Shown here piece by piece: positions 22,600 through 36,056 of a stretch of DNA of 64,000 nt (the first letter of the stretch is position 1; each line of letters begins with the position of its first letter). The notes beneath the pieces are model-generated. The model had not been told where the DNA came from. It saw nothing but the letters and a program-made list of their open reading frames with translations, and did not search any database. The stretch covers positions 2,495,501 through 2,559,500 of the forward strand of contig JAKTNV010000061.1 of NCBI GenBank assembly GCA_022747635.1, in the 5' to 3' direction. The position numbers were made by a program, and so were the translations under genes. Source of the stretch: Hetaerina americana (Eukaryota; Arthropoda; Insecta; Odonata; Calopterygidae).

Positions 22600-25569
22600 C
22601 ACATGTATGTGTATATATCTTTATATATATGTTTACCGCACACACACACACAAGCTTCTCAAGAGCAGCACTGCATGCACTAAATGTCTTCCCAAAGGTA
22701 GGTCTGTTGTGACTGCAATCATCGGAGCACCATCCCTATAAATCTGTCTTCCATTGTATATATTTCATTGTGTCTTTTGCTACTAATATTACTAAATCTT
22801 GTGATTCATATTATATCTATTGCTATCACTTTGGATATATTTTTAAAATGTTTAATATTTATCATAATTTAGTCCATTGTAATTGATTCTGTTGTTTAAT
22901 GGACATTTTGAGTGATAAATAAACAGATTGCAATGCTTTGAATTCTTTATTGTAGCTCACAAAGTCATTTGAAAAGATTATTTACATGGGTTAATGTTAA
23001 TAGTTGTATCAGCTCTATTCTCAGCCATAAATTATAGTTCAAGCAATAGTAGCTTTTGTACAAAATGCCATTTTGCTAAATTTATCAAATAGTGATTGAA
23101 CTCAAATTATATTCCACTAAAATATCAAATGATTGCATTATGTAGCTATATTTTCTCCAGTAATACAAACTAATTTGTTCAATTAAGATTTGTCAAATAA
23201 TCTCATGTGGTAATAACTATGTAATTTGGCATGACATATGGAATTCTTTTATTAGATGTAGTTATTAGTTGTGATTAAATATTATTAATTTTGATGTGTG
23301 TGCTGAAGATTTTGTCCATTGTTTGAGTTCTCTGAGAATATTGAAGTCTGTGACAGAGGTGAGAATGTGAGGTAAGCAAGGAAAGAGAAAGAAAAGGATT
23401 GGGATATTGGACAAAATGAAAGAAATATGTGCATTTGAAGAGAAGCTTCTCGTAGTGTTGGATGCTGGGTTGTTTTAGTAAAAGAGGTAAGTAAATGCCA
23501 CATTGTACCATTATCTAGGCTTTGTACATCAAAAAATTTACCTATACCATTGGACTATCATTAACACCAGATCCCCATGAGAAATCAAAGGAGAATGTTT
23601 CTCAAAGGCTGCTGCTGTACTTTAAATGTTATTATTGTCTAAAGACATGTCATTCGCAAGGTTTTTGGTTTTCCTATCCCTCCCTAATTCTGAAGAGCCA
23701 AAGGTGTTTTACCTGTGGTGGGTTTTGCTACATAGTTCAGATTTAAACCATTCTAATTATGCACAATATCTAATGGACATGGCTGCCATAATGTATCCAA
23801 TCATTAGGCCCATTGCCTAAAGGAAATATGGCATACCAACTACAGTTCTGCCTGATCAACTAAATTAAATCATCCAGTTCTTGGAGTAAAGGCCTTCCTT
23901 CAAGATGGACTTGATGAATAAATGAATGGGATGTTCTTGAAATTATTATTCCCTAGTTTCCAAATAAGTGTTATGACATCCCTGCTCATCACTGAATAAT
24001 GGACCCCTAATGCAATGCATACTCAAATAAGTAGCATCAGTGTGTAATCTATAAGTCATTTATATCTCTAGTCATAATAAATTATATAAGTATTCAGTAC
24101 ACCAACCATTTCCTACACCAAAAATAGCATCTCGATAGCTTCAATGTAGAAAATTTTATAGTCGGGGTAAATTTGTTGTATTCTCCAGTTGGATAAGGTA
24201 TCATTCTATGGCTCTGCATGAATGAAGTCAAAATGTATTGTTTTCAGTTAAAGAAATCCTAAAAAGTTGTTACATTTTCCTCCCCTTTGATTACCAATTG
24301 CAAATTTAAAGCAATTCTCAAATGGTTGGCTTGATACCATATTCTCCATACAGGGAGGTTAAGCAGGAAAATAGGAATGGACCTCTTTGAAGAACGATGG
24401 TGATAATGCAACGTTTATATTTTAGAGTACATTCAACTTCTCCAGAGGTTTTGCAGAATGTGATCCTTAACCTGAAAGGATGACTGGGTAATTAGGTTAT
24501 AAGTTCCTTAAGAATATATTTTTTTATTTTATAAGAATCATTGCATATAAACCCAGGCATAAAATATTAAGTCTTATCGTAAAAAAGCATTTAAATGTCA
24601 AATAAATTCATTATTAAGCATTTAGGAAATCAACTCAAAGATAACGATTTCGAGAATAGTGCATCGTTAAAAAAATATACTACTGAGAATCATATTACAC
24701 TATTAAGGGATTAAAGCAAAATAAACATTTACATGTTTCTTTTAAAATCCGATCCACAAATTTTAATTTGTAAATCGCACATCACAATTGAGGAAGAGAT
24801 ATCCACCAGCGCAGAGGATCCACTGCAAAAGCTATACATTCATTGGAAACAAAGCGACCTTTACACAAACTCGTTTATTTTATCACGGTTGATTAAAACG
24901 CAAAAGAAATTACAATTGAGTCCAATAAAATTTCATTAAAAATTAAAGTTCTCCGCTGAATACAATTATAAACTTTTACACGGATACAATCCCCGCTAAT
25001 AATCATTAGTTATAAAAAGTATAACTCCAGCAATTGATTTTGTACAAGAAGGTTGACTTTTCGTCTTTGATATTCATACAGTACGGCGTCCAAAAAAGAT
25101 ATATTAACAACAAACCAATGACAATCGCAAAGCGTGTTGAATCAAAGTTAATTAGTTGAGAGATTATTCGGGCTCATATTTTTTTATTTTCATCGCGAGC
25201 TTCATTATGGTTTAATACCAAGTATATGGAAATAGTTAGTGACTGTCATCTTGCAGGGCGATAACTACCAAAGAACGATTGAAATTTGATCACGATCTGC
25301 ATAATTACTGATCATTACGTAAAAGAGAAAATATTGACCGATTAGCAACCTGATGCAAATTAATAAATTATTGTGCCAACTCATCAATTATAAAATAATT
25401 AAAATTATTCTCCTAGAATTGGGCGGTCATCCTGTGGCCCCCCTTCTCTAAAACTGAATTTGGTAACGACAATTAAGTAAAACGTTTCTCTAAATGCTCT
25501 GAAATACGGTGGACAGTTTAAAAAAAAAGAAATGAAAATGTATTAAATAAACCAATAATGTGTAAATGC
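22600..25569. other. Unassigned AT-rich sequence
   Basis: About 3 kb with no recognisable gene or repeat. Small ORFs (for example 23522-23746 and 24733-24939) lack motifs, splice context and base composition unlike the surroundings. Confidence 0.35.
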
Positions 25570-25582
25570 AACAGCGCTTCTT

Positions 25583-27912
25583 GGACAGTATGCGCCTATG
25601 GCACGTTTCAGAGAAGACGAGTAAGCAGACGACAAAGACGAAACTAAAAAAGTTCAGCCGCTACAGATAGTATGAATATAATATAGACACCTTTTATTGG
25701 TATATCTAGTGTCTATAGATAGATATTATCTTAATAAATTGAATCAGTTTAAAGATAGTATTAAAAGAATAAAAATATTAACAATGGAGAGAATTTTATG
25801 GTATTAGAGATATTTATTCGTGGAAACCATAATTCTAATCTATCGACTAATTTGTAATTTAATATTCGCATTTAGCGAGATTTATTTTTTTTACCATAGA
25901 AGTAAAAATCCTTTAATGTAGATATTATTAAAACGCATGTTTATTATTACTTTTTCAGTCAACATCGTAGGAAAAACTCCCATTAAATAATAACAATAAC
26001 TAAAAAATTTTTAAAAACTTGAAATCGAATCGTGTTTAAGTTGATTGACGAAAACATCTTGTCTATCAGCAGAAAACAATGAAAATATAGCAAATTATTA
26101 TTTATAACAGAAACCTCATTGCAGATTTGGCAATAAACATTAAGAGAAATGCGGTAACGGAAGCGTTAAAAAGCGTCAGACTTGCGCAGCATAGCCAGAA
26201 ATCGGGATTTTCGGAAGGTTCTATCCGGCGAACATAACATGCAAGGAGGTATCCTCGTAGAAGGTTCCACTTAACTCCGACTCCTGATACCGCGGGAACT
26301 ATCCCACTCCACACCAGCTGTCGTTCGTGGCCTATTGGCCCGTTGTTCAAGTAGGCGGATCCTCGTGAGTCCCCGGGGGAACTTGGGCCAATCACAATTT
26401 TTCTTGTGGTGTGTTGTGAAGATATATTCTCGCCCTTCGGAGCAGGAGGAGTCAAGTGGTACTTTCTATGAGAATACCTCTTAGCGTGTTATGTCCGCCG
26501 AGTAGAAACCTAGAATCCCGACGTTCAGCCGTTGTCGCCGGGCCCGTGCTCTCGCCCTGCTCTTTCGTAATTTTTGCGTTCCCTTCATATTCATCGCCGA
26601 ATCTTCATGCATTCTTAGAAAATAATACCATTTCACTTTATTTTTAATATTTATATCTGATTTAAGATAGATAGAATGAATATAGGCACTGTTTATAGGT
26701 ATATCTAGTATCTCTATAGATAGATATTATCTTAATAAAGTGTATCCGTGTAAAGATAGATAGTATTAAAAGAATAAAAATTTTATTTATGGAGAGAATT
26801 TTATAGTATTTGAGATATTTATTCGTGGAAAGCATAATTCCAATATATCGCCTGATTTTTAATTTAATATTCGTATTTAGCGATATTAATATTTTTCTAT
26901 AATGGGAGTAGAAATCCTTTTATGTAGATATTATTAAAACGTATGATTATTATTGAAATGTAATGAAATAATTGACTTTGTAATTCCACACACTTTGTGT
27001 GTGGAATTCCACAAAGTGTGTGGCATTACAAAGTCAATTATTTCATTACATTTCAATTCATCAATATCAATATATATATTTTCAATACATTCAATATGTT
27101 ATGCAAATTCCACAAAGTTACGCCTGAGACAACAAATTTCAAAAAGTATGATTATTATATTTTTCTCAGTCAATGTCGTAGGCGAAACTCCAATTAAATG
27201 ATAACAATAGCTAAAAAAAATTAAAAAACTTGAGATCGAATCGTGTTTAAGTTGATTTACGAAAAATTTCGTCTATCAGCTTAAAACAATGAAAATATAG
27301 CAAAATATTACTTATAACAGAAACCTCATTGCAGAATTGGCAATAAACATTAAGAGAAATGCGGTAACGGAAGCGTTAAAAAGCGTCAGACTTGCGCAGC
27401 ATAGCCAGAAATCGGGATTTTCGGAAGGTTCTATCCGGCGAACATAACATGCAAGGAGGTATCCTCGTAGAAGGTTCCACTTGACTCCGACTCCTGATAC
27501 CGCGGGAATTATCCCACTCCACTCCAGCTGTCGTTAGTGGCTTATTGGCCCGTTGTTCAAGTGGGCGGATCCTCGTGAGTCCCCGGGACAACCTGGCCAA
27601 TCATAATTTTTCGCCGCGTTGTAGACCGGAGTGTGGGGGGATATCACAGGATTGGCTGGCACACTTTAATTCTGCCATCGACTCCGCCTCTCCTGTTCCC
27701 TTGGCCAATGGGGTACCTCCGGGACACGAACGAGGGAGGAGGGTAAATAGACCAAGGCAGTAGGAGTCAAGTAGGACATTCTACGAGGATACCTCCTTGC
27801 ATGTGATGTTCGCCGGATACCAAACTTCTGTAAAGCCGGATTTTTTTAGATTCCTGCGTCGCCTGCTTTGCGTTCTTCTCGTTAGCGCCTAAACAGCGCA
27901 TACTGCCCGAAG
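25583..27912. repeat. Composite foldback cluster with tandem and inverted repeats
   Basis: Two direct copies (about 25684-26410 and 26684-27610) share a long AT-rich part and then a GC-richer part. Each GC-richer part carries an inverted pair: 26216-26286 with 26443-26510, and 27427-27497 with 27761-27822, sharing GAGGATACCTCCTTGCATG-type arms. A weaker outer inverted pair (CAGTATGCGC at 25586 and GCGCATACTG near 27896) brackets the whole. It resembles two foldback elements side by side. No transposase is present. Short ORFs at 26102-26455 and 27376-27600 are readings of the repeat. Confidence 0.6.
26941..27158. mobile_element. 192-bp palindrome-bearing insertion with 13-bp direct repeats
   Basis: GTATGATTATTAT occurs at 26941-26953 and 27146-27158. 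The parallel copy near 25945 has this site empty, so 26954-27145 is an insertion. Its first 100 bases (26956-27055) form a near-perfect palindrome with arms of about 44 bp (GAAATGTAATGAAATAATTG at the outer ends) and one mismatch. No coding capacity is seen. Confidence 0.65.
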
Positions 27913-27915
27913 GGA

Positions 27916-29689
27916 TTTGGTTGTATTTTAAGTTATTTCATTTTTTAATTGATCTATACTATTGATTTACCTTTAATGAAAAATTTTTTACTAAAAATTA
28001 AGGGTTTTTGGGGCGAAAAGTAAACAGAATTTTGCAAATTCCAGCACGTGGGCTACAATTATTTCAATTAATAAAACAGTGATGAATTTGACAAGTTTCA
28101 AGATTATATATTGACGAACTTGAATAGTTTTTTGGCTTGAAGTAATGGTTTATTCCTACTGGAAATCAAAGTTTTACTATTAACATCGCAAATTTGCTAT
28201 GGTTTACCGTCGTTTCAGTCTTACGTAAATATAGATTCTTTATTTGGACTTCATACTATGTCTGGAATTTTTTCTCTTCCCGTTTTTCAGTTGTGCATCA
28301 CATTAGTGGTGTACAATTACTTAAATAACAACGTACAAAACTTATCTCTCTGGTTCTTGAGTGGGTTAGGCCTTAGGGCTTTCCTCTTATTCCGCGAGTT
28401 AGTTTGCGTCAAATTTCGGAAACTTTATATTACTATCTCATGGTCAGGTATGCCTAGTTAAGGCAGACCCGTGGAGTGATTACCTTGAGTGAAACAAAAT
28501 TTCTATCACATTTCTGTTTTCTTCCAATGAACAATTAATAAACATTTTTGCATTAGATTTCTCTCTTGCCTGCAATTCAATGGCTGACAAAGGTATGCCA
28601 ACCTATAAGTAGTACTGAGGTGTATTTCATGAGTTGGGGCATAAAAGTTATAATTTAAATATCCTTATATCTCGGAGCAATTTATTATTTTTTTTAGAAT
28701 AACCACAAAGGAAAGTTCTATCTTTTTAAACGGGACAGTATTCTCTACCTTCAAGTTATTTTCCAGTTCAAAAAGCACCAATTTCTCAATTGTTTACAAA
28801 ATTTAATATATTTGAATTAGTATGGAATAAGTCCGACCTATCTTTCCTTTAATAATATTTACGAGTATGCGTAGATTTCTCTATAAAAGTAGAAACAGTT
28901 TATGTACATTATTAATACACCCCTAAACTTACAACCAAGCATCCTTTTATGGTGAGAATCCTTTCTGCATAAATTATAAGAAAGTTCTAATACAACTAGC
29001 AAAAATCAACATTTTCACTATCTTTTTTGTGACATCCAGTGGTTGTCTAGCTGCAATTTGCCCAAATCTTTCATGCAAATACTGAACCACTCATAATGAA
29101 ATTGTTTTATTAGTAAATTGGAAAGAAAAATTACAAGCAGTTAATTTGCAAAAGAAATTTGAAGGTAAGCACAAATGTAATATGAATTGACTGAAATGTG
29201 AAGTAAATCGTCTACTTGATACTTATAAAATTTATTATCTTCTCATGAATACAAACATGATTTATAGCCCAAGTAGTAGACTGCCTGCAGCCCTTCCTAG
29301 GACTAAGGTTTTCCGGCTCCTCCGGCTCAACAGAATACGGGAGGGCAAGGAGAATAAAAAAATAGAAATGTCTTGTGGACGACCAGAGCAGTCATTAAAT
29401 ACACCAACATCTGGGTAGAGCCTCCAATGAACATTCTCCAAAGTCCATTCTCTTGAGGTTTGGTGCCTCCTCTAAAATTCTCACTTATTTAAATGGCCCC
29501 CTTCATCCTCTCCTCCCCACTCATGTCCCCTGGCAGCCAGGTGGTTTATCCCGATGCTTATTCCTGTAAAAGATAAGGTCTTCCATACGAAAGGTTAACC
29601 ATGATAATTTTATCAATTTCTTTTAGTGAATTTATCAAATTCAGGCCCTTCAATAACAAAGTAGAAACCTCTTTTGGGTAAAGGGTTGT
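27916..29689. other. Unassigned AT-rich sequence
   Basis: No gene is recognised. The 67-codon ORF at 28258-28461 has hydrophobic stretches but no splice or family support. Confidence 0.35.
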
Positions 29690-30890
29690 GGTCTCACTCC
29701 AAAATGACACAGCTGCGAGACAGTCCGAGATGTCCTTCGAGTTTCCTAAAATCCTTCCTTTTTTAGAATAACTTTTGAGCAACCGAGTGTGGAATAATCC
29801 CTCGTATCTTCCGTTTGCATGCTGGGGAGTGGATCCTGGAGTATTTTTTTCTAATCAATTGGTCAATACCAATTTTTACCATGGGGATAGAGCATAATTA
29901 TTAATCGGTGCATTGGCTAAATGGTGTTAATACGCACGTAATTGAAATATAGAATCGGAAATGTAATTATGATCACGTGAATATGAGTACCATTAATGAG
30001 CTCTCCTGTGATTTCCTTTTCGTTTTTTTATGATAACTGGTCATTATCGAAAATGATACTATGGAATAAGATATGTATTATGTAATTTTTATCTAAAAGA
30101 ATTATTGGGTACTGCGGAAACTATAATTATCACTTAATGCACAATATGAAGTATGTTACATATGCCCTGCGAGACTTAATGTGGAACGAAAGGTTATTAT
30201 GTAGCACAGGAATACCACTGAATTATCAATTTCTACGAAAAACAGACACTGTACATAGAAAACACGGGAGTAACTGATAAAAAGTATATACTTTCGTGTG
30301 ATATCGCTCCAGGGACCTGTTGTTTAAGTGCATTAATTGTTTTTTGTTGTGCCTCAATATTACAACGAGATTCAGGAATGATTCTACCTTCTTCTCTCAT
30401 AAATTTCACGAAACGATTGTTAGGATATGTAAGATAACATTAGTTAAACCTTTATCACCAGTCAGGTTAGTCTAAATACATTTTTCAAAGTCATAACTAG
30501 TGAATGTTTTGAAGGATCTTTCGAAAAGGTAGCCACTATCGTTCTGATAACCATTTTCTCCTTTTACTAAAAATTATGTGCATCAACATATTCATATTTA
30601 TGTGACTTGACAAACGAGAAATGGTGATGTATTTAGCGCTTCATTCAATCGCAGTTAGTGCCTAAGGACTTTTAAGGATTTCTAAGAGTTTACCACCTTT
30701 CGAAAACTTTCCAGACCTCGCTTGCTCTGAAATCGCAAACTGCCATTATACTGCCGAATTACGTAAATTCTACTCTGGTACGTACTCTGAGCGTAATTTG
30801 GCAGCATATTGTAGGAAAATAGAAGTGGCACACTAGTAGAAGAAATGCGTTGGCGAAAGAGACGCATGCAAGATGAAGGTAAGTGCACTA
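29690..30890 (+). repeat. Dispersed repeat D, copy 1
   Basis: It shares many collinear blocks with 41290-42000: TTATCACTTAAT, ACCCTGCGA or CCCTGCGAGAC, CATTTTTCAAAGTC, GAAGGATCTT and ACATATTCATATTTATGTGA. Copies are diverged by substitutions and small indels and do not code. The class is unknown; it may be an old DNA transposon or LINE UTR. Confidence 0.6.
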
Positions 30891-31436
30891 AATATAGTCA
30901 TAAATAATTAGGTAAGGATGTGGAGCAGTGAAAACTGGATTCAAAACCTGGTCTTTGAAATAAAAAGTGGAGGCTCTTGAAGTGTGGGTATAGAGAAGAA
31001 TGGAGTAAATGTTGAAGAGAAACAGAGAGTAGGACAGACCACCAAGTTTTCAGTACGGCAGAAAAAGAGGAAATTGCAAATGTGTAAATCTGGAGGAGAC
31101 AGAAAATCCTCTCTCTCCCCCCCCCCTCCCCCTCGAAAAGTAAACTGGGGGTAACTTTTTCCCTAGTCGATCTTGTGATTGAGTTTGCAGAAGTAGATTC
31201 ATCCCTTCAGAGGCATTTATTCCAAGATCTCAGAATACTTTGAACCTGATCTAATAATCAGTAAAGTGATTGACAAAATCAGTACGTGCTATTTAAAATT
31301 CAACTTATCTTGTGAGTGTGGTATGGGTAATGCTTTAAAAATGTTATTATGGTCTAATCAGCTTTGAAGATTGCAGTAAGAATGATCCAGACTAACACTT
31401 TTTAGGCTGAAGGATCTTAGGTTTTCCCGGCGTATG

Positions 31437-31609
31437 GTATTCAAGAAGTTCTCTCGGGTTTCCCACCGTGTCAGGTTGATATACACCGACCTTCAGGGTG
31501 AAGACGATGGCACTTCACCCTGAAGACGATGGAAGAGTCAGCCTTCGAAACGTCGGTGTACTGCAACCTGACCCGGAGGGAAACCCGAGAGTACTTCTTG
31601 AATACTTTT
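31437..31609. mobile_element. Foldback/MITE-like element with 56-bp inverted ends
   Basis: GTATTCAAGAAGTTCTCTCG at 31437 is mirrored by CGAGAGTACTTCTTGAATAC ending at 31609. The arms continue through GGTTTCCC-ACCG-GTCAGGTTG to ACACCGAC. In the centre, CTTCAGGGTGAAG and CTTCACCCTGAAG form a second hairpin. The element is non-coding. A piece of the same arm recurs at 32365-32395, which supports a dispersed family. Confidence 0.8.
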
Positions 31610-32364
31610 TAGGCTCTTCATCGTGATAATTTAGAACTGTAGTTTTTCTTGCATCTGTCGAATGATAGAAAATAGAATTTCTTAAATAACTAAAGAAACG
31701 GTATTAGCTATATTTCGAAGATGGTCGGGCATCTATCCCTGATTCCGCATCCAGTTTTACCCCATGCTTTGAAGGTGCTACCGTAATACACTCGCTGTTG
31801 ACGTAGTTTTACATGAGATTTCGTCTTCCAGCACTTTACCCAGAAATGTCCGCTTTCTCTTTGACGGATGTAATTTCCGTTATCAACGACTTCTGCCATT
31901 GAAGAACGCGATCGCGAATGACCTACAGGTATTATCGCGTTCGGCTCGGCTTACGCTCTTTCGTGTTTCCAACGGCAAAAATTAGAATAAAGCTACCAAT
32001 GTGAGGGTAGTGCGTTGTACGGAGATAGTCTCGGTGGTGCGAAGAATGACAGTAGATCACAGTTTAAAATGGGGTGAATATATGGAAGTAGTTTATGATT
32101 TCCTCTTCCCCTTCACCATCCAGTTTGGGGTTGGCAGAAGAAAGGCCGAATGGGGATGGGGCGATCCCGCATGTATTACCTCACCGACCCTCTTCTCCTT
32201 ACGATAAGCTACGGGGCCTGCTTTCCGCTGTCCTCTTGTCCTTCGCTTGCTTGCCTCCCCTTTTAATCACCTCTCTGTAATAACTGTTCACACTACGGTT
32301 TTGCCAAGAGGTGCTATTGGGGTCTAGTACGACTTCACAGAGGTTAAATTGAGACAGCGCAATG

Positions 32365-32397
32365 ATGAAGTTCTCTCGGGTCTTCCACCGGGTCAGG
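32365..32397 (+). repeat. Fragment of the 31437 foldback family
   Basis: GAAGTTCTCTCGGGTCTTCC and then ACCGGGTCAGG match the arm of the element at 31437-31609. Only the arm is present. Confidence 0.65.
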
Positions 32398-33639
32398 GGT
32401 TCCAAGTTGGCCAGCCAGCCAGCGCAATTCCGCCAAGTTTACCTAATTCCACGTGAAGCCCGCTACAGTTGGGTTTGAGCGAATCCCATTCAGACGGCTG
32501 CGGCGAAAGATTTGTACTAAATCCAAATGTTAAATGTGTTTACAAGGCCTGAAAATCATTCGGCAGACTTGGGCTATTAAAATTTCTGCATTATTCAAAG
32601 TCCCAATGGCAATTGATGTAAGAATTTATTACAAATTACCACACTCAATGAAAACGAGAGATCAATAATGCAATTTCAAATTGAAACTCAGGAAACTCCT
32701 AATAAAGTGCTATTATTCATTGAATGAATTTTTAAATGACAAACAGTTATATTGCAGTGTGTTTTTATGGCACACTTTAATGTATATGCTCTTTTTGAAG
32801 TGAGTTCATAGCATCAAAATGTATCTGTATTTTGTGCTTCTCTTTGTATTTGATGACTCATATCTACTGAGATGAATGATCAGTGGGCCATAAAATATAA
32901 TTGCTTATTGCATTTTAAGTTATTTTCTCCATTCTTTGTCATATTCACATCTTTAAGGCCAAAATAAAAAATATATATGAGTATATAAAAAAGGCCACTG
33001 ATCAATTTTCATGCACTTCACCTCAAATATCATTTAAATAGCGGAGCCTTATAGAGTGAAAATAACTAATTCTCCTCCTCTTTTTAATCATGTGTGTGCA
33101 TATCCTTGGAGTTAAAGAAGATTGGAAATCATGGAGTGGAGAGAAGGACACTTGAGAATATGCCTCCATGACTGCCTCCATATGCCACTGACCAGCTCCA
33201 TCAATGTGGCAGGATGAATTTCCTTTTTCACAGTGTAAGTCCCATTTTTGCTAATTGATAGTACATGTAGTTTCAACTTAATGAATGTTGGCACTGGTTG
33301 AAAAAAAATAAGGCTGAGGTTATTTTGAATTTTGATTGGTGAGTTTCTATGGCTATGATGTCATCTTGACATCAATTGAGTCATGTGTTTGTCATGGGTT
33401 TTATGAAGAGTATTATTGAGTCATGTATTGAGTCATGGGTTTTATGAAGAAAGAAAACCCATTACTGCTTGGTGTGATATGCTTACTTTTGATGTTGAGT
33501 TTTACATTTATATATCAAACAAATGGTCATTTTTAAAACCACAGGTATAGATATAGGAATGGTAAGATGAATCTCCAGAGAACTGCATTACCTCAACAAA
33601 TATTAAAGAAATTGTTTAGAATTTAAGATTGACCATGCG
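32398..33639. other. Unassigned sequence
   Basis: No gene is recognised. A small direct duplication (TCATGGGTTTTATGAAGA) lies near 33394-33450. Confidence 0.35.
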
Positions 33640-34560
33640 GGAATATGCCAAGTACAGAAAATAGGAATAGATTGAAGGGACAGGAGGCTAATCCGCAACC
33701 TGTACTTGTCTCAGACTGCTCAGTTGCAAGTGGGGAACAGGTAGTCCGGATGGGCAGTGTTAGGAAGAGATGTGAGGCAGAGTTGCCCATTATCACTGTT
33801 GCTGTTCAACCTCTATGTGGAGGAAATGAATAAAGAGGCATGGGAAGAACTGGAGGTAGGAATGAAAGTAGGAGGGGAATTCATAAAACAGTTAGGTTCG
33901 CTGATGACCAAGCTTTAGTCTGTCAGTCAGCCAAGAGGTTGCAAGCATTGCTGAGTGAATTGGAAATTCAGTGCGACAGGTATGGGATGAGAATCAATAT
34001 TAATAAAGCAAAGATTATGTGATTCTCTAGAAAGAAAAAGGCTAAGCTAAACATTAAAATAGGAGGGCAAAAACTAGAGCAGGTAGAACAGTACGTACCT
34101 CGGAAGTGTTTTGGACCAACATGGTCAAAGTAGTAGGGACATAAGGAGAAGAATTGTATTAGGCAAAGAGGCTTTCACAAAGAGGAAGGAGTTGATGACA
34201 TGGATGTTGAGCAAGGATATCAAGAAAAGACTCTAAAAAACTTTGATATGGAGTGTAGCTATGTACGGCGCGGAAACCTGGTCATTGAAGCAGGAGGCGG
34301 AAAAATGGATGAAGGGCATTTTGATCAGTAGTGGGATGTTGAAGACTGTAATAGAGGGGAGAATGTTAGGAAAACGGGGAAAGGGCAGGAGCAGGATAGG
34401 GATGTTAGACGGAATGAAGGGAGGAAGTATTCAGAGATGAAGATGGACTTGTTGTAGAGTAGGATGCTGGTTTTTGTTTTGTCAGGAAGTATTTATTTGG
34501 TAATCGTGCCCATGCAAAACCTACCTTAACCGGTAGCCTACCTATCATAATATCAATAAT
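33640..34560 (+). pseudogene. LINE family A copy d, C-terminal RT and 3' end
   Basis: This is the plus-strand copy of the LINE seen at 15217-17340. The catalytic block reads VRFADDQALVCQSAKRLQ near 33893-33945, preceded in other frames by the RT block with CPL-LLFNLYVEE and followed by CDRYGMRININKAKIM. Then IWSVAMYGAETWSLKQEAEK lies near 34245-34305. A deletion after ETWSLKQE removes the WRRMEKV block. The end motif AACCGGTAGCCTACC lies at 34530-34544. Frameshifts near 33840 and 34100 make it inactive. Confidence 0.85.
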
Positions 34561-34623
34561 TGAAGCAATAATCAAGTTAAATAAAATGGTTTGAGGCATC
34601 ACTTTGTGGAAGGGATTCATCGG

Positions 34624-34775
34624 AAAAGAAATACTTAGTTATTCCACATATATTTAATTAAACACGACCCAGTTTTTGACTTACAAAGTCCTTTACCTGA
34701 TGATGACATTGTAAGTCGAAACCTGGGTCGTGTTTGATAAAATATTGTGGAATAACTAAGTATTTCTTTTCTGAA
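34624..34775. repeat. Hairpin at the outer end of the large inverted repeat
   Basis: AAAAGAAATACTTAGTTATT and, further in, ACACGACCCAG at 34624-34675 are mirrored by CTGGGTCGTGTTT and AATAACTAAGTATTTCTTTT at 34720-34772. The motif also closes the right arm of the large inverted repeat (38624-38690), so it may be the end of a transposable element. Confidence 0.8.
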
Positions 34776-36056
34776 TCAAGTTAAATGTGAGTACATACCC
34801 ATAAAGCTAGATCGTAAAAACAAATGTATAATAGTTTCTTTTTGTTACTTCAGATTCATTCTTTGAAATGAAAGTAACTGAAGACAAGTTGGAAAATGGA
34901 AGTTCATGAAAATCTGTAAGAACTAGTGTTAATATTTCATGAAGGCCTTAAGCTTTCAGTATTACAGCATGTAAAACATGTCTCGATTACATTTTTTCGC
35001 TCCTGAGGTCTTCTCTCTTTGGTCAAGTATATTAGTCTAACATAATGATATTTTTAAAATATGCAACTCTAGCAAAGTTTTCTATCCAATTATTGCAGGC
35101 ATTGTGATGTGTTCAAACAAGTAAGACAGTTTTTAAGAAAGTTTCATGTTAGTATTTGGTCATTCATTAATGAAGACAAAATTTTAGTTTTTTCAAGACT
35201 TGAAAGAGATGGATTATTTATTAAAAGAAAATCCTTGAGTCATAATCCCAATTTTGAACAAATCTGTATCCCATTGTATTGCATCAATTTGACTGAGACA
35301 ATTGGTGTTTGGTATCTGTAATGTGTTCCAGTCAACATTTAATCAATTAGACATTGTTTCAACAAAAATCATGCAAAATGACTTCAGCCAACTACATTCA
35401 ACTAATATTCCAGTACATTTGATTCCACTTGCTGTGATCACATAGGGGTCAGCGTGAAAGTTTTGCTGGGATCATGATAATCATAATGGGATGCTTTAAT
35501 TTTATTTTATTTGCATTACATTCAAATAATAGAACGTGAGCATCCACTGTTAAGCAAATTAAAAAAAATAATTATTCAATAATCATTTATAATGAATCAT
35601 CATCATTACCACAAGTTAACAGTCCAAGGATTGGTTGGTTAGATCTCTCCAGACTTTATCATGTTCCTGCCAATCTCTTCATTCCTTTACAGCTCCTTGC
35701 AATTGCATTTTCCATCAGTCTGCTTCTCATTGTTCATCCTAGGCATACCTCGGCTATTCTAGCCCTTTCTATGTTTCCTTCAATTATGGTCTTCAGTAAA
35801 CTATCTTGCCTCAGGATATGTCCAATCAATTTCCCTTTCTGCAAGTGTCCTCCATATGCTTCTATCTTCACCAGCAGTTCAAAGTACCTCTTTTTTTACC
35901 TTTTTATTTTCATAATTCTTCTATAGCATCACATTTCCATCATGCCCAAATCTTCTTCCATTGTTGATTGGTTCCACTTATATCTTTTAGCAAATCACTT
36001 CTTTATATCAATGATATTTGATTATGTGTTATATTTTGTACATGATTTTTTGCCAT
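34702..36056 (+). repeat. Large inverted repeat, left arm (1355 bp)
   Basis: Its reverse complement is 37336-38690. Pairing holds from 34702/38690 to 36056/37336 with no net length change and only scattered mismatches. A 70-codon ORF (35109-35321) is repeated exactly in the other arm (38283-38071, minus); it has no recognised motif. Positions 35590-35935 read on the minus strand as a LINE C-terminus (KLIGHILRQDSLLKTIIEG). Confidence 0.93.
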
